A stretch of DNA of 41,882 bases from Galbitalea sp. SE-J8 (GCF_030345695.1 NZ_JAUASV010000026.1:1-41882), one strand, 5' to 3'. Numbered from the stretch's first letter, positions 1 to 8,332 are shown. Made by a program: numbers and translations. Notes: generated by a model not told the origin, from the letters alone.

Positions 1-108
1 GAGACACGTCGAGGTCCTCGGTCCGGAATCAGCGGTTGGCGCTACTGATCCTCGGAGACCTCGACCCCTACCCGCCGACCATCACCCAGCGAGCCCCACC
101 CCCACCGA

Positions 109-621
109 ATGTCCGAAGAGCCCGTTTCGCCGATGAATATGTTGCTGTTACGTCGCCAGAATCTCGTGACGTCCTCCGCCTCGCGGCGAAAGAATTCCGC
201 CGTGGCCGGTGTGAGCATCATGATTGGCGTAGTGATTGCTTCAACTGGTTGCGCGAAACAAGATGTTCAGCCGGTTAGCGCTAGTGCCGCGATTCAAGCT
301 GTCGAAGATGGTGCCGAGGATCTGAGCACTTTGACCAGCATGTCTGATTTCAGGGATTGGTGCGAACATTGGGCTAGCGATCGATCGATGTGTCGAATAT
401 CCTTGAAAGCGGGAATAAAGAGTCTGCCAGTGACAGAAACGGCTTCTTCGGAGGTGCGTTCAACCTCGTCGGGAGGCAAGGTGGTCACGGTCACAGGTAC
501 TCTCGCGAACAAGGAGGCGTTCAGCAGTGAGGTCGAGGTCGTGCGGGATGCGGACGGTTCCGTTCGAGCCGTCGACCCCGTCTATTGGGTCCCTCGCGTG
601 ATCGAGGGATCGAACGAGTGA
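109..621 (+). CDS. Small predicted lipoprotein of unknown function
   Basis: Encodes 170 residues (fewer if the ATG at 133 or 139 is used). A basic stretch and a hydrophobic segment end in IASTGC, a near-canonical lipobox, so the mature protein is probably a lipid-anchored extracellular protein of about 120 residues. Two further cysteines (within DWCEHW and SMCRIS) could form a disulphide. The rest looks like a small domain with a VTVTGTL beta pattern. I do not recognise the family. Base and codon use is clearly less GC-rich than in the genes from 1354 onward, which suggests acquired or fast-evolving DNA. The ATG at 109 is the longest start; the ATG at 133 gives a more normal signal peptide. 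Confidence 0.6.
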   Translation: MSEEPVSPMNMLLLRRQNLVTSSASRRKNSAVAGVSIMIGVVIASTGCAKQDVQPVSASAAIQAVEDGAEDLSTLTSMSDFRDWCEHWASDRSMCRISLKAGIKSLPVTETASSEVRSTSSGGKVVTVTGTLANKEAFSSEVEVVRDADGSVRAVDPVYWVPRVIEGSNE

Positions 622-1353
622 GTGTTCGTTAGCGTGATCGGACGCCGCCCGGGACCATCTGTTCCGCTTACGCGGAGGAGATAGTTTCGGGCGGTGCCTC
701 ATTTGCACCAAGGGCGCGTTTCCGATTACCTGACGTCGCTTCGTGGCGGACCCAGTGCCGCGGGTCGAACGTTCTCGTTCTCGTTCTCGTCCGGCATTTT
801 CGCAGCAGGTCAACGGCGCGAATATCGTGGAGTCGTCGTCACCTTCGGAGGGCGGTGATTTCGATCGGCGATGCTCCCGTCGGGGAGAGGAGGGTGCTGG
901 TCGTCGCCGTTACCGAAAGCCAGACACGTCGCAACCGGACAAATCTGGATTTCACAGAAGGGTCTTCGTCGCACTCGACCGATGGAAGCCGACTGCGAGG
1001 GCGCGCTCGCGCGATGTCCACGAAGGCGCCTAGTCAATCGAGGATGTCCAGTGCGCCGGGAGTAGCGCGGGCCTCGTGATCGACTGGCTCGCGTAGCCCT
1101 TCAATTTCTGGCGAACACTCCGCTCTTGCGAACACTCCGCGCTCTCGCCCTGGCGATCGGACCAGGTCCATCCCCCGCTTCGCGATGGCGGCGACAAACG
1201 GGCGATGAGCCCGTAGGGCCCGGTTCGGACCGGTGCCCTGGTGGATCACGTGTGCGCGTCGAACGCTGTGGGCTGTGGAGAGCGCGCACCCCTCCAACGG
1301 GGGTCGCGGCATGATCCTGCGCATCCTCGCTGATCGACCCTTCGGGAGGTGCC
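622..1353. other. Gap with no convincing gene
   Basis: About 730 bases without a credible coding region: the open frames here are short, overlap on both strands and show no domain or codon-bias signal. It contains a short GTTCTC repeat near 769-790 and a 13-bp direct repeat (GCGAACACTCCGC) at 1111-1123 and 1128-1140. I see no remnant of the tadA, tadB or tadC genes that normally precede the pilin-type genes downstream. Confidence 0.5.
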
Positions 1354-1527
1354 GTGTCGCGCATCCGCTCCGTCCTATCCCGCCTCGACGATGATCGCGG
1401 CGACGTTCCTGGCTGGGTGCTCATCACCCTCATGACCGCGGGCCTGGTGATCGTGATCTGGGGCCTCGCCGGGCCGGCGCTCAGCGGTGTGTTCCAGCAG
1501 GCGATCGACCGCGTCACCGGGTTCTGA
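1354..1527 (+). CDS. Tiny pilin-operon membrane protein (57 aa)
   Basis: A GTG-started 57-residue protein beginning MSRIRSVLSRLDDDRGDVPG. A charged N-terminus is followed by one strongly hydrophobic helix (about residues 22-43), then a short polar tail ending DRVTGF. A GGAGGT Shine-Dalgarno lies directly before it at 1345-1350. It ends 7 bases before the TadE-like gene and is read in the same direction. Size and plan (short basic leader, Gly, hydrophobic helix) resemble the small Flp/TadE-associated membrane peptides of actinobacterial tad clusters, but there is no clear Flp consensus. The function as a minor pilin or assembly peptide is inferred from position. Confidence 0.7.
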   Translation: MSRIRSVLSRLDDDRGDVPGWVLITLMTAGLVIVIWGLAGPALSGVFQQAIDRVTGF

Positions 1528-1534
1528 CCGCGAG

Positions 1535-1918
1535 ATGCGGGCAGCGGATGACGCGGGCAGCGCCCCCGCGGAGTTCGTCATGGTCGCGGGCCTGCTCGTC
1601 GTGCTCACGCTCGGCGTGCTGCAGCTCGGGCTCGCCCTGCACGTGCGCAACACGGTCATCGACGCGGCGGCCGAGGGCGCCCGCTACGGCGCGCTCGCCG
1701 GCAACACCATCGCCGACGGCGCTGCCCGCACGCGGGACCTGATCGGCACGGCGCTCGGCCCGGACTACGCGCGCGACGTCACCGCGACCCGCACGGACGA
1801 GAGCGGCATCCCTGTCGCTGAGGTCACCGTGCGCACGCCGCTGCCACTGCTCGGGCTCATCGGCATCGGCGACGGCCTGGAGGTGAGCGGGCATGCGGCG
1901 GTCGAGGTCGTGCGCTGA
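1535..1918 (+). CDS. tadE: TadE-family pilus assembly protein
   Basis: 127 residues with the type IVb pseudopilin N-terminus: an acidic/glycine leader DDAGSAPAEF, where processing after Gly would leave Glu at +5 and Phe at +6, then a hydrophobic helix (VMVAGLLVVLTLGVLQLG) and the TadE-typical NTVIDAAAEGARYGA segment. TadE/TadF pseudopilins are membrane proteins needed for Flp (tight adherence) pilus assembly and are processed by a TadV-type prepilin peptidase. The ATG at 1535 places the start just before the processing motif. The next gene begins 26 bases before this one ends, which implies translational coupling. Confidence 0.85.
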   Translation: MRAADDAGSAPAEFVMVAGLLVVLTLGVLQLGLALHVRNTVIDAAAEGARYGALAGNTIADGAARTRDLIGTALGPDYARDVTATRTDESGIPVAEVTVRTPLPLLGLIGIGDGLEVSGHAAVEVVR

Positions 1919-2354
1919 CGGGCGACGGCGCGACGACACGGGATCGGCGTCGATCGAGCTCATCACCGCGGGCGTGCTGCTGCTCGTGCCGCTCGTCTAC
2001 CTCGTGCTCGTCGTCTCCGCGGTGCAGGGCGCGGCGCTCGCCGTCGAGGGCGGCGCCCGGCAGGCGGCGCGCGTGTTCGTGCAGCAGGCGGATGCGGCGT
2101 CGGCCCGAGCGGCGGCGCAGCGCGCCGTCGACCTCGCGCTCGACGACTTCGGGCTCGACTCCGGGTCGGCGCGGGTGGAGGTGGCGTGCAGCGAGCCCGA
2201 CTGCCTCGCGAGCCGGTCGTTCGTGACGGTGCGGGTGCGGGCATCCGTCGCCCTGCCGCTCGTGCCGCCGGTGCTGCGGTTGAACGTCGCTACCGCGGTG
2301 CCGGTGGGTGCGAGCGCGACCGAGCAGGTGTCGAGGTTCCGGAGCGACGGATGA
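1893..2354 (+). CDS. TadE-like pseudopilin, second copy
   Basis: 153 residues. DDTGSASIEL gives a pseudopilin-type cleavage site (Gly, then Glu at +5), followed by a hydrophobic helix (TAGVLLLVPLVYLVLVVSAV) and a soluble domain with the GGARQAARVFVQ signature seen in TadE-like proteins. Two cysteines (ACSEPDC) lie close together and may form a disulphide outside the membrane. The start overlaps the previous gene by 26 bases and the stop overlaps the next gene as ATGA, so the small pilin-type genes are probably one transcript. Confidence 0.8.
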   Translation: MRRSRSCADGRRRDDTGSASIELITAGVLLLVPLVYLVLVVSAVQGAALAVEGGARQAARVFVQQADAASARAAAQRAVDLALDDFGLDSGSARVEVACSEPDCLASRSFVTVRVRASVALPLVPPVLRLNVATAVPVGASATEQVSRFRSDG

Positions 2355-2851
2355 CGCGGGCGGCCCGCGCGCGGACGTCCTGCTCGGCGCGCAGTGGGCG
2401 CATCCGCGCGGCGCTCGGCGCGGACGAAGGCTCGATCCTGCCGCTCGTGGTCGCGTGCGCGGCGCTCGCGCTCGCGGTCGTGTTCCTCGCGACGGCCGCG
2501 ACGAGCCTCTACCTGGAGCGCAAGCGGCTGTTCACGGTCGCCGACGCCGCCGCGCTCGTCGGTGCCGAGTCGTTCGCCCTCGACGACGTGCACGCCGACG
2601 GCGGGCAGCTCGCGGTCGGGCTCGACAGCGCCGAGGTGCGCGCGGCCGTGCTCGACTACCTCGCCGAGCGCTCGACCGGGGCATCCGCCGCGCAGGCCTT
2701 CGACACGCTGACCTGCGATGAGGCGGTCGCCGACGGCGGCTCGGCGCGCGTCACGCTCTCGGCGCGCTGGCGGCCGCCCGTGCTCGCGCCGCTCGTGCCC
2801 GACGGCATCGCGGTGACGGTCACGTCGACGGCGCGCTCGGTGCTGCGCTGA
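2351..2851 (+). CDS. TadG-like pilus assembly protein
   Basis: 166 residues, starting at an ATG that overlaps the preceding stop (ATGA). DEGSILPLV with a following long hydrophobic helix resembles the N-terminus of TadG-like proteins, and AAALVGAESFA is typical of that family. It lacks the +5 Glu of true pseudopilins. The C-terminal part is a short extracellular domain with one cysteine. It is the last gene of the run. No tadA ATPase, tadB/tadC platform or prepilin peptidase gene is present in the window, so the motor must be encoded elsewhere or have been lost. Confidence 0.75.
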   Translation: MTRAARARTSCSARSGRIRAALGADEGSILPLVVACAALALAVVFLATAATSLYLERKRLFTVADAAALVGAESFALDDVHADGGQLAVGLDSAEVRAAVLDYLAERSTGASAAQAFDTLTCDEAVADGGSARVTLSARWRPPVLAPLVPDGIAVTVTSTARSVLR

Positions 2852-2861
2852 TCAGATCCGC

Positions 2862-2928
2862 GTGATGTTGCATCACTTCTCGCCGCGTCATCCGTCATAG
2901 TTCTCGAGAGGCGGTGACGGATGACGCG
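2862..2928 (+). promoter_or_regulatory. Palindrome and start-codon hairpin before the ECF sigma gene
   Basis: Two structures are visible. A perfect 15-base palindrome, GTGATG-TTG-CATCAC, lies at 2862-2876. A perfect 14-bp inverted repeat follows, with arms 2884-2897 (CGCGTCATCCGTCA) and 2915-2928. Its right arm contains the ATG at 2921 and its 17-base loop contains the purine-rich ribosome binding site. As RNA, the stem would hide the start codon. A protein operator at the first site and translational control at the second are inferences. Confidence 0.6.
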
Positions 2929-3455
2929 ATGGCGAGCCGACGAGCGGTACACCGCGCTCGTCGCCGAGCGTGGCGCCGCCCTGCTGCGCCTCGCCGTGCT
3001 CATGACGGGCAACCGGCACGACGCCGAGGACGTCGTGCAGGGCGTGCTGATCGCCGCGGCGTCCGCGTGGCCGGTGGCGCAGCCCGTCGCCTACCTCAAG
3101 CGCGCCGTCGCCAACCGGTCGATCGACGTCATCCGCAAGCGGCGCGACGTGCTCACGGATGCCCCTCCCGAGCGTCCCGTGGACGACGCGGGCTACCTGC
3201 GCCACGACGAGACGCGCGCGTTCTTCGAGCTCGTGCGCGCTCTGCCCGAGCGGCAGCGCGGTCGTCGTGCTGCGCTACCACGCCGACCTCTCCGACGCCG
3301 TCATCGCCCGGATGCTCGACATCTCGATCCACACCGTGCGCAGCCAGGCGCAGCACGCGTTCGCGACCCTCCGCGCGGCGCTCGACCCGCCGGCTGAGGA
3401 GCGCGCGAGCGCAGCGAGCCCGCGTCTCGAAGCCCTTCGGAAGGAGCAGTCATGA
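2921..3455 (+). pseudogene. ECF RNA polymerase sigma factor, frameshifted
   Basis: The first frame carries sigma-70 region 2 (LLRLAVLMTGNRHDAEDVVQ, then AYLKRAVANRSIDVIRKRR) up to LPERQR near 3257. The sequence then continues in another frame with region 4 (AVVVLRYHADLSD, ARMLDISIHTVRSQAQHAFA) to the stop at 3453-3455. Restoring two bases (CG) in the GCGCGG run at 3257-3261 rejoins the frames as ERQRAVVVLRYH, the usual ECF sequence. The total of about 178 residues fits SigE-like ECF factors. The stop overlaps the next gene's ATG (ATGA), so the partner gene is coupled. Either the gene is recently broken or the read has an indel. The last 20 or so residues are encoded by a copy of a dispersed repeat. 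Confidence 0.85.
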
Positions 3456-4813
3456 GCCCCATCGACACTCCGGAAGACGGCTTCGCCCGTCTGCGCGACC
3501 CGCGCGAATGGGACCTCGCGCTCGAACCGCGAGCGGATGCGGTGGTCGGCCATCCCGCGTCGGGCGCCCGTACGCTCCGCCGTCCCCTCGTCGCGTGGTC
3601 GGTCGGCGTCGGAGCGACGGCGGCTCTCGCCGTTCTCGCGCTCGTGGTCGGCCTCGGCATCCGCGACGCGCGCGAGGTGACGCCGCCCGCGGTAGCACCC
3701 GTGCCGTCCGAGACCGCGACGCCCGCGCCGAGCGCGACGCCGACGCCCAGTTCGACGCCGACAGGCTCGGCCCCGCCCGACGCCGATCCCCGCACGTCGA
3801 TCGCGGACGAGACCTCGTGCCGCGCGGTGCTGACCGGCGACGCCGACGCCCAGGCGTGGATCGATCCGCTCGAGTTCGTCGCGAACTACCCGGACATCAA
3901 GAAGGATGAGGTCGACAACGGGGTCTACCCGTTCATCCAGTCGGGCGGCCTCGTGTGCGCGTGGAGCACGTCCTCGGCGATGGAAGTCAGCGGAGTGATG
4001 GCGTCGGGCGCCATCTCGGCAGCGGACGCCGCATCCCGTATGGCGGCGCTCGACGCCGAGGGAATCGACTCCCGCCAGGAGGACGGCTGGATCCGGTACG
4101 ACGAGCGCGAGGGCTATCCGGGCGGCTACGCGTTCGCCGACGGCTTCTGGGTATGGGTGTTCGTGAACGCGGAGCCTGGCACGGATGAACCCGACTTCCT
4201 CGCCGACGTGGTCGCGAACCAGGACCGCATCCGTCCGCTTGTCATCCCGAACACGACCGGCACCGCCGTGGCCGATGACCCGGATGCCGCGGCGACGCCC
4301 GCGAATCCGCCCTACCTGACGAGCGAGGGGCTCGGTCCCCTGCGTATCGGGCAGCCGATCCCGGACGACAACGGCTTCGTCACGTGGGATTCTTCCGGAT
4401 GCTCAGCCGGTCACGGCCTGTTCACCCCCATGGGTGACTTCGCAACGGGTGGGGGAGACGACGGCGGCGGGCCGGCGTTCACCGTGCGCATTGACGGAGG
4501 TGAGAAGGCGAGCCCACTCGAATTCATCGTGGTGCGGGACGAGCGCATCCCGACGAAGTCGGGCATCCGAGTCGGTGACTCGGAAGCACGCGTGAAGGCG
4601 ACCTACGACTCGTTCGACGCGGTCGAGGAGACGAACGGCGAGCGCCTCTACGTCATCGAGGGCGCAGCCGGCAAGGTCGTCATCGACGTCAGCACCGGCC
4701 ACTGGGACACGGCGGCCGCGGGCACTGTCGTCGCGATCGCGGTGGTGCCGATCGACGCGTCGCTCGGAGCGCCGGGCGCGCCGACCGACGCCTGGACACC
4801 GTGCCAGGCGTGA
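3452..4813 (+). CDS. Membrane-anchored protein coupled to the ECF sigma factor
   Basis: 453 residues. A cytoplasmic head of about 47 residues is followed by one transmembrane helix (about 48-70), a Pro/Thr/Ser-rich linker (about 77-110) and a large extracellular region with scattered cysteines and SEGLGPLRIGQPIP and RVGDSEARVKATY motifs. A strong AAGGAG site precedes the ATG, which overlaps the sigma stop as ATGA. Position and topology (short inside, long outside) suggest an anti-sigma factor or sensor for the upstream sigma, but the head shows no zinc-binding anti-sigma motif, so this is inference. It may instead be a surface protein of the regulon. Only one base separates it from the convergent MFS gene. 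Confidence 0.7.
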   Translation: MSPIDTPEDGFARLRDPREWDLALEPRADAVVGHPASGARTLRRPLVAWSVGVGATAALAVLALVVGLGIRDAREVTPPAVAPVPSETATPAPSATPTPSSTPTGSAPPDADPRTSIADETSCRAVLTGDADAQAWIDPLEFVANYPDIKKDEVDNGVYPFIQSGGLVCAWSTSSAMEVSGVMASGAISAADAASRMAALDAEGIDSRQEDGWIRYDEREGYPGGYAFADGFWVWVFVNAEPGTDEPDFLADVVANQDRIRPLVIPNTTGTAVADDPDAAATPANPPYLTSEGLGPLRIGQPIPDDNGFVTWDSSGCSAGHGLFTPMGDFATGGGDDGGGPAFTVRIDGGEKASPLEFIVVRDERIPTKSGIRVGDSEARVKATYDSFDAVEETNGERLYVIEGAAGKVVIDVSTGHWDTAAAGTVVAIAVVPIDASLGAPGAPTDAWTPCQA

Positions 4814-4814
4814 C

Positions 4815-6032
4815 TCACGCCCGCGGCCGGCGTGGCGCGTAGCGGTACAGGAAGCCCGCGCCCACGACCCCGACGACGCCGACCGTCGCCACGGCCACCG
4901 GCAGGGCGATCGCGGCGGTGATCGTCGCGACGAGCACCGACGCGAGCGCGCCGCCCGAGTCGGTCTGGAAGCGCCAGGCGCCGAGGAAGGTCGCCGGATG
5001 CCGCGGGTCCGACAGGTCTGCGCCGAGCGTCATGAGGATGCCGGCGCCGAGCCCGTTCGCGAGCGAGCACGCGAGCGCGATGCCGATGAACCAGCCGAGC
5101 CGGGCGTCGAGGTCGTGCGTGACCGACAGCACGAGGAAGCACAGCGCGAGCCCGAGCGTCGAGGGCACGGCGGTCCAGACCCGGCCGAAGCGGTCCATGA
5201 GCTGGCCGCCGGCGTAGAACAGGGCGACGTCGACGGCGCCCGCGATGCCGATGATGACCGAGGTGTGCACCTCGTTCAGCCCGATGCTCACCGCCCAGAG
5301 CGGCAGCACGACGCCGCGGCTCGCGCGCAGCGCCGCGAGCGCCATCGCGCCGACGCCGATCGTGCCGTGAATGCGGCGGTTGGCCCACAGGGTCGCGGCC
5401 AGTCCGCGGTGCTCGAACTCGGCATCCGTCGCGCGGTCCAGGCGGAGCGCGGTGATGCGCTCGGTCGGGTCCTTCTGCACGATCAGCAGGATGAAGGCGG
5501 CCGTGACGCACACGAGGTGCACGACGAACGCGAGCTCCGTGACGCCGGTGAGGCCGATGACCGCGGCGCCGAGGAACGGCCCCACGAGGTAGCCGAAGCG
5601 GAACGTGCCGCCGAGGGTCGACAGCGCCCGGGCGCGGTGCGTGATCGGCACGAACGTGGTGAGGAACGCGTGCCGCGCGAGCGCGAAGATCGCGGTCGCG
5701 AGGCCGACGAGCAGGATGCCGCCGCCCAGCACCCACGGGTTCGGCGCGAGGAGCGCGATGACGAGGCCGATCGCGGCGACCACGCTCGCGCCGAGCATCG
5801 CCCGGCGCTCGCCGAAGCGGTGGATGAGGCTGCCGCTCGGCACGTCGCCGAGCAGGTTGCCGACGGTGATCATCGCGGCGACGAAGCCCGCGGCGGCGAG
5901 GCCCGCGCCCCGGTCGCCCGCGATCGCCGGCAGCACCGGGATGATCGCGCCCTCGCCGATCGCGAACAGCACCGTCGGGGCGAGGGCGGGGAGGACGATC
6001 GAGCGGAAGCGGAACGGGGCGTCGATCGTCAT
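4815..6032 (-). CDS. MFS transporter
   Basis: 405 residues with about 12 hydrophobic helices. Loop 2-3 carries the major-facilitator signature [20 protein letters not shown], and the second half has a degenerate equivalent, [12 protein letters not shown]. It would be a proton-driven exporter or importer in the cytoplasmic membrane; the substrate cannot be told. The start ATG at 6032 has a GAGGTAA site, and a TACCGT -10-like box lies at 6043-6048 on this strand. It converges on the preceding gene with a 1-base gap and no room for a separate terminator. Confidence 0.85.
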   Translation of the reverse strand: MTIDAPFRFRSIVLPALAPTVLFAIGEGAIIPVLPAIAGDRGAGLAAAGFVAAMITVGNLLGDVPSGSLIHRFGERRAMLGASVVAAIGLVIALLAPNPWVLGGGILLVGLATAIFALARHAFLTTFVPITHRARALSTLGGTFRFGYLVGPFLGAAVIGLTGVTELAFVVHLVCVTAAFILLIVQKDPTERITALRLDRATDAEFEHRGLAATLWANRRIHGTIGVGAMALAALRASRGVVLPLWAVSIGLNEVHTSVIIGIAGAVDVALFYAGGQLMDRFGRVWTAVPSTLGLALCFLVLSVTHDLDARLGWFIGIALACSLANGLGAGILMTLGADLSDPRHPATFLGAWRFQTDSGGALASVLVATITAAIALPVAVATVGVVGVVGAGFLYRYAPRRPRA

Positions 6033-6054
6033 GGCTTACCTCACGGTACGCCAA

Positions 6055-6273
6055 CCGTGGTCTCGAGACGCGACGCTCGCTGCGCTCGCGGCGCTCCTCG
6101 ACCGGCGGCGGCGAGCGCCGCTCGCGCCGGCGGCGCTCCTCGACCGGCGGCGCTTCTCGACCGGCGGCGGCGAGCCCTACCCGCGCCGGCGGCGTTCCTC
6201 GACCGGCGGCGGCGAGCGCTGCCCGCGCCGGCGGCGTTCCTCGACCGGCGGCGGCGAGCGCTTCCCGCGCCGG
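6055..6273. repeat. Dispersed repeat and 42-bp tandem array before prfB
   Basis: The left part (about 6060-6105) is a copy of the dispersed repeat also found at 16582-17070 (TCTCGAGACG, then CTCGCTGCGCTCG, then CTCCTCGACC). It degenerates into CTCCTCGACCGGCGGCGG motifs and then two near-identical 42-bp units at 6181-6222 and 6223-6264, plus a partial third. The array ends at the prfB -10 box. No gene is visible within it. Confidence 0.8.
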
Positions 6274-6279
6274 TAGGCT
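6274..6279 (+). promoter_or_regulatory. -10 box of prfB (TAGGCT)
   Basis: TAGGCT lies 10 bases before the prfB ATG, which would give a 5' leader of only a few bases. No TTGACA-like -35 is seen; the upstream DNA is the tandem array. Confidence 0.5.
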
Positions 6280-6289
6280 GTACGCCGCC

Positions 6290-7396
6290 ATGGAACTCGA
6301 CATCTCCGAGCGGCTCGCGTCGCTGCGCTCCACTCTCGACGACATCACCGCAGTGGTCGGCGTCGACCGGCTGCGCGGGGAGATCGCCGACCTCAGCGAG
6401 AAGGCCGGCGCGCCCGACCTCTGGGACGATCCCGAGTCGGCGCAGAAGGTCACCTCCGCGCTCAGCCACGCGCAGACCCAGCTCAAGCGCGTCACCGACC
6501 TCGAGAGCCGTCTCGACGACGTCGAGGTGATGGCGGAGCTCGCGCGCGAGGAGGATGACGCTGCCGCGGCATCCGAAGTCCTCGCCGAGATGGACGCGAT
6601 CCAGACCGTGCTCGACGAGCTCGAGGTGCAGACGCTGCTGAACGGCGAGTACGACTCGCGCGGGGCCGTGGTCACCATCCGCTCGGGCGCCGGCGGCGAC
6701 GACGCCACCGACTTCGCGGAGATGCTCATGCGCATGTATCTGCGCTGGGCGGAGAAGCACAAGTACCCGGTCAAGGTCATGGACACCTCCTACGCGGAGG
6801 GCGCCGGCATCAAGTCGGCGACGTTCGAGATCGACGCGCCCTACGCGTTCGGCACGCTCAGCGTCGAGGCCGGCACGCACCGCCTCGCGCGCATCAGCCC
6901 GTTCGGCGGCGCCGACAAGCGCCAGACGAGCTTTGCGGCCGTCGAGGTCATCCCCGTCATGGAGGAGGCCCAGCAGGTCGAGGTGCCGGAGGGCGACATC
7001 CGTGTCGACGTGTTCCGGTCGTCCGGTCCCGGCGGGCAGAGCGTCAACACGACCGACTCGGCCGTGCGCATCACCCACCTGCCGACCGGCATCGTCGTCT
7101 CGATGCAGAACGAGAAGAGCCAGATCCAGAACCGGGCGGCCGCGATGCGCGTGCTGCAGACCCGCCTCATGCTGCTGCAGCGCGAGGAGGAGGCCGCGAA
7201 GAAGAAGGAGCTCGCCGGCACCATCACCGCGAGCTGGGGCGACCAGATGCGGTCGTACTTCCTCTACGGCCAGCAGCTCGTCAAGGACCTCCGCACCGGC
7301 TTCGAGGTCGGCAACCCGGCCACCGTCTTCGACGGCGAGCTCGACGGGTTCATCAACGCCGGCATCCGCTGGCGCAAGACCGCCGAGAACGCCTGA
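6290..7396 (+). CDS. prfB: Peptide chain release factor 2
   Basis: 368 residues, full length for RF2. RF2 recognises UGA and UAA stop codons in the ribosomal A site and triggers hydrolysis of peptidyl-tRNA. The tripeptide anticodon Ser-Pro-Phe (about 203-205, [14 protein letters not shown]) identifies RF2 rather than RF1. The universal catalytic GGQ sits at 248-250 ([16 protein letters not shown]). There is no in-frame TGA near codon 26, so the autoregulatory +1 frameshift of enterobacterial prfB is absent. The gene precedes ftsE-ftsX-smpB, a conserved actinobacterial order, here interrupted by an oppositely oriented SDR gene. Confidence 0.97.
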   Translation: MELDISERLASLRSTLDDITAVVGVDRLRGEIADLSEKAGAPDLWDDPESAQKVTSALSHAQTQLKRVTDLESRLDDVEVMAELAREEDDAAAASEVLAEMDAIQTVLDELEVQTLLNGEYDSRGAVVTIRSGAGGDDATDFAEMLMRMYLRWAEKHKYPVKVMDTSYAEGAGIKSATFEIDAPYAFGTLSVEAGTHRLARISPFGGADKRQTSFAAVEVIPVMEEAQQVEVPEGDIRVDVFRSSGPGGQSVNTTDSAVRITHLPTGIVVSMQNEKSQIQNRAAAMRVLQTRLMLLQREEEAAKKKELAGTITASWGDQMRSYFLYGQQLVKDLRTGFEVGNPATVFDGELDGFINAGIRWRKTAENA

Positions 7397-7438
7397 CCCG
7401 CGCCGTCAGCGCCCGACGCGGGTCGGCATCCGCGGCGG

Positions 7439-8269
7439 TCAGCCCTGGGCGAGCTCGGCGACGCGCTGCCAGGTGTCCCAGGTCGCGATGCGCGACGCGT
7501 AGTCGGCCTTCGCGATCTCGATCGGACGCGTCCCGAAGAACACCCGCAGCGGTGGCTCGGCCGCATCGACCACCTCGAGCAGCGCCCGAGCGGATGCCGC
7601 CGGGTCGCCCGCGCCCGCGGCGGACTGCTGAGCGCGCTGCTGCGCCCGGCGCTCCCGCGCGGCGTCGTACGCGGGCAGCGGCGTCGCGTGCTTCGCACTC
7701 GGACCCGACCAGTCGGTCGAGAAGCCGCCAGGCTCGATGAGCGTCACGTGCACGCCGAACTCGGCGACCTCCTGCGCGAGCGCCTGGCTGAAGCCCTCGA
7801 GCGCCCACTTCGACGCGTGGTAGGCGGACAGGTTGGCGAAGGCGGAGACGCCGCCGATCGATGAGACCTGCAGGATGTGGCCCGCGCCCTGCGAGCGCAG
7901 GATCGGAAGAGCGGCCTGCGTGATCCAGATCGCTCCGAAGACGTTCGTCTCGATCTGGGCCCGCAGCTCGTGCTCGCTGAGCTCCTCGGCCATGCCGAAC
8001 TGCCCGTAGCCGGCGTTGTTCACGACGACGTCGAGACGCCCGAACGCCTCGTGCGCGCGCTGCACGGCGGCGAAGCCGGCGGCGCGATCGGTGACGTCGA
8101 GCTCGATCGGCAGGAACGCGTCGCCGAAACGCTCGACGATGTCCTGCAGGGTGGCGGTGTCGCGCGCCGTGCCCGCGACCCGGTCGCCGCGCTCGAGCGC
8201 GGCGAGGGCCCACTCGCGACCGAAGCCGCGCGAGGTGCCCGTGATGAACCAGTTCTTCTGCTCTGTCAT
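7439..8269 (-). CDS. SDR-family oxidoreductase
   Basis: 276 residues. Classical short-chain dehydrogenase/reductase: nucleotide-binding TGTSRGFG at 10-17, NNAG at 84-87, catalytic serine about 136-137 (VSSIGG), and YHASK with Tyr150 and Lys154. The arginine after the second Gly-motif position suggests NADP preference. The C-terminal part ([14 protein letters not shown]) resembles SDRs annotated as oxidoreductases of unknown substrate. It lies on the opposite strand between prfB and ftsE, so it is an insertion into a normally co-directional block. A TAGGCT -10 box six bases upstream of the ATG implies a leaderless transcript. Confidence 0.9.
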   Translation of the reverse strand: MTEQKNWFITGTSRGFGREWALAALERGDRVAGTARDTATLQDIVERFGDAFLPIELDVTDRAAGFAAVQRAHEAFGRLDVVVNNAGYGQFGMAEELSEHELRAQIETNVFGAIWITQAALPILRSQGAGHILQVSSIGGVSAFANLSAYHASKWALEGFSQALAQEVAEFGVHVTLIEPGGFSTDWSGPSAKHATPLPAYDAARERRAQQRAQQSAAGAGDPAASARALLEVVDAAEPPLRVFFGTRPIEIAKADYASRIATWDTWQRVAELAQG

Positions 8270-8275
8270 GCCGTC

Positions 8276-8281
8276 AGCCTA
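8276..8281 (-). promoter_or_regulatory. -10 box of the SDR gene (TAGGCT), leaderless
   Basis: TAGGCT on the minus strand, then six bases, then ATG at 8269. The start codon would be at or within a base of the transcription start, the known actinobacterial leaderless layout. Confidence 0.55.
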
Positions 8282-8332
8282 GCGGAGGCAGCCTCCGGTA
8301 CACCGGGCGGCGGGTGTGTGCGCTCGCGCCCG

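Noticed and set aside
622-1353. Decayed tadA/tadB/tadC genes
   Set aside because: I looked for Walker motifs or TadB/C helices in all frames and saw none.
6290-6400. Programmed +1 frameshift in prfB
   Set aside because: No in-frame TGA and no CUU-UGA slippery site; the frame is continuous from 6290 to 7396.
4998-6530. A 510-residue forward gene
   Set aside because: It is the shadow of the minus-strand MFS transporter, with extreme Arg/Asp/Glu content typical of antisense frames in high-GC DNA.
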